From NCBI GenBank assembly GCA_015039315.1, contig WIDE01000130.1, positions 1 through 18,932 of the forward strand: DNA of 18,932 nt, read 5' to 3'. The notes beneath the pieces are model-generated. The model did no database searches. It worked only from the letters and a program-made list of their open reading frames with translations, and was not told the origin of the DNA. Made by a program: the position numbers and the translations under genes. Below, piece by piece: positions 18,732 to 18,932 of this stretch. Position 1 is the stretch's first letter, and every line of letters starts with the position of its first letter. The stretch is from Clavulina sp. PMI_390. Lineage: Eukaryota > Basidiomycota > Agaricomycetes > Cantharellales > Hydnaceae.

Positions 18732-18741
18732 TTCCCACGAT
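18732..18741 (+). promoter_or_regulatory. Conserved upstream element TTCCCACGAT of p6
   Basis: Exact 10-base match 30 bases before the p6 ATG, followed by ACAAACAAGC as before p2 and p5. Confidence 0.5.
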
Positions 18742-18771
18742 CAGCGAGAAACAAACAAGCCCAATCGAACG

Positions 18772-18932
18772 ATGAACAACAGCCAGCTTGAGCGTGCAGA
18801 TACTGCTCAACTACAGAAGACAGGGCTTGTCGATTCCCCGTGGCAACAGCTCCCTCCCGAGTTATGGTACCTCATCTTCTCCTATCTCCCAGATCGCTCA
18901 GACCTCAAGAGCTGCTCCACCATCAACCACCG
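18772..18932 (+). CDS. F-box-like protein, p family member 6 (p6), partial
   Basis: Only the first 53 codons lie in the window; the gene continues past the end. From ATG 18772 (MNNSQLERAD) it reaches the F-box at about residue 27 (LPPELWYLIFSYLP, DRSDLKSCS), the same pattern as p1-p5. It lies downstream of the LINE remnant, and no m-family gene precedes it. Confidence 0.8.
   Translation, partial: MNNSQLERADTAQLQKTGLVDSPWQQLPPELWYLIFSYLPDRSDLKSCSTINH

Larger units (their letters stand above)
18339..18771. other. Region between the LINE remnant and p6
   Basis: No coding frame recognised. It contains an imperfect direct repeat (18592-18640 and 18681-18729) and, next to the p6 start, the conserved TTCCCACGAT element. 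Confidence 0.45.

Overview
The window looks like nuclear DNA of a filamentous basidiomycete, most likely an Agaricomycete. Evidence: short spliceosomal introns (53-94 nt) with GTATGT/GTAAGT-type donors, dense small genes without operons, an expanded set of F-box-like genes, and the decayed tail of a non-LTR retrotransposon. Genus cannot be fixed from the sequence alone.

Layout. (1) 291-1721: an intronless plus-strand F-box-like gene, 'p1', founder-type member of the main family. (2) 2304-3540: an unrelated F-box/leucine-rich-repeat-like gene with one intron just after a short first exon. (3) 4031-14733: three tandem copies of a divergent (head-to-head) gene pair. Each pair has a four-exon minus-strand F-box gene of about 525 residues ('m' family: m1, m2, m3, with propeller-like repeats) and an intronless plus-strand F-box-like gene of 412-465 residues ('p' family: p2, p3, p4). 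Start codons in a pair are only 86-119 bp apart. (4) 15320-16681: p5, a p-family gene with no m partner. (5) About 17400-18340: a 5'-truncated, multiply frameshifted LINE-type element. (6) 18772-end: p6, whose first 53 codons are in the window.

Function. F-box proteins normally act as substrate receptors of SCF (Skp1-Cullin-F-box) ubiquitin ligases. Here the F-box is seen directly by sequence pattern; SCF membership and substrates are inferred. The m genes have a second, probably beta-propeller, domain that could bind targets. The p genes have a weakly LRR-like middle and a strongly conserved C-terminal box, and I do not recognise a named domain there.

Most notable are the three-fold duplication of a divergent two-family F-box module, with intron positions and phases kept exactly in all three m copies, and a 10-bp element TTCCCACGAT found a short distance upstream of all six p genes, including those with no m partner. 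One copy (p4) carries a clean in-frame deletion of about 51 residues. No rRNA, tRNA, CRISPR or complete mobile element was seen.
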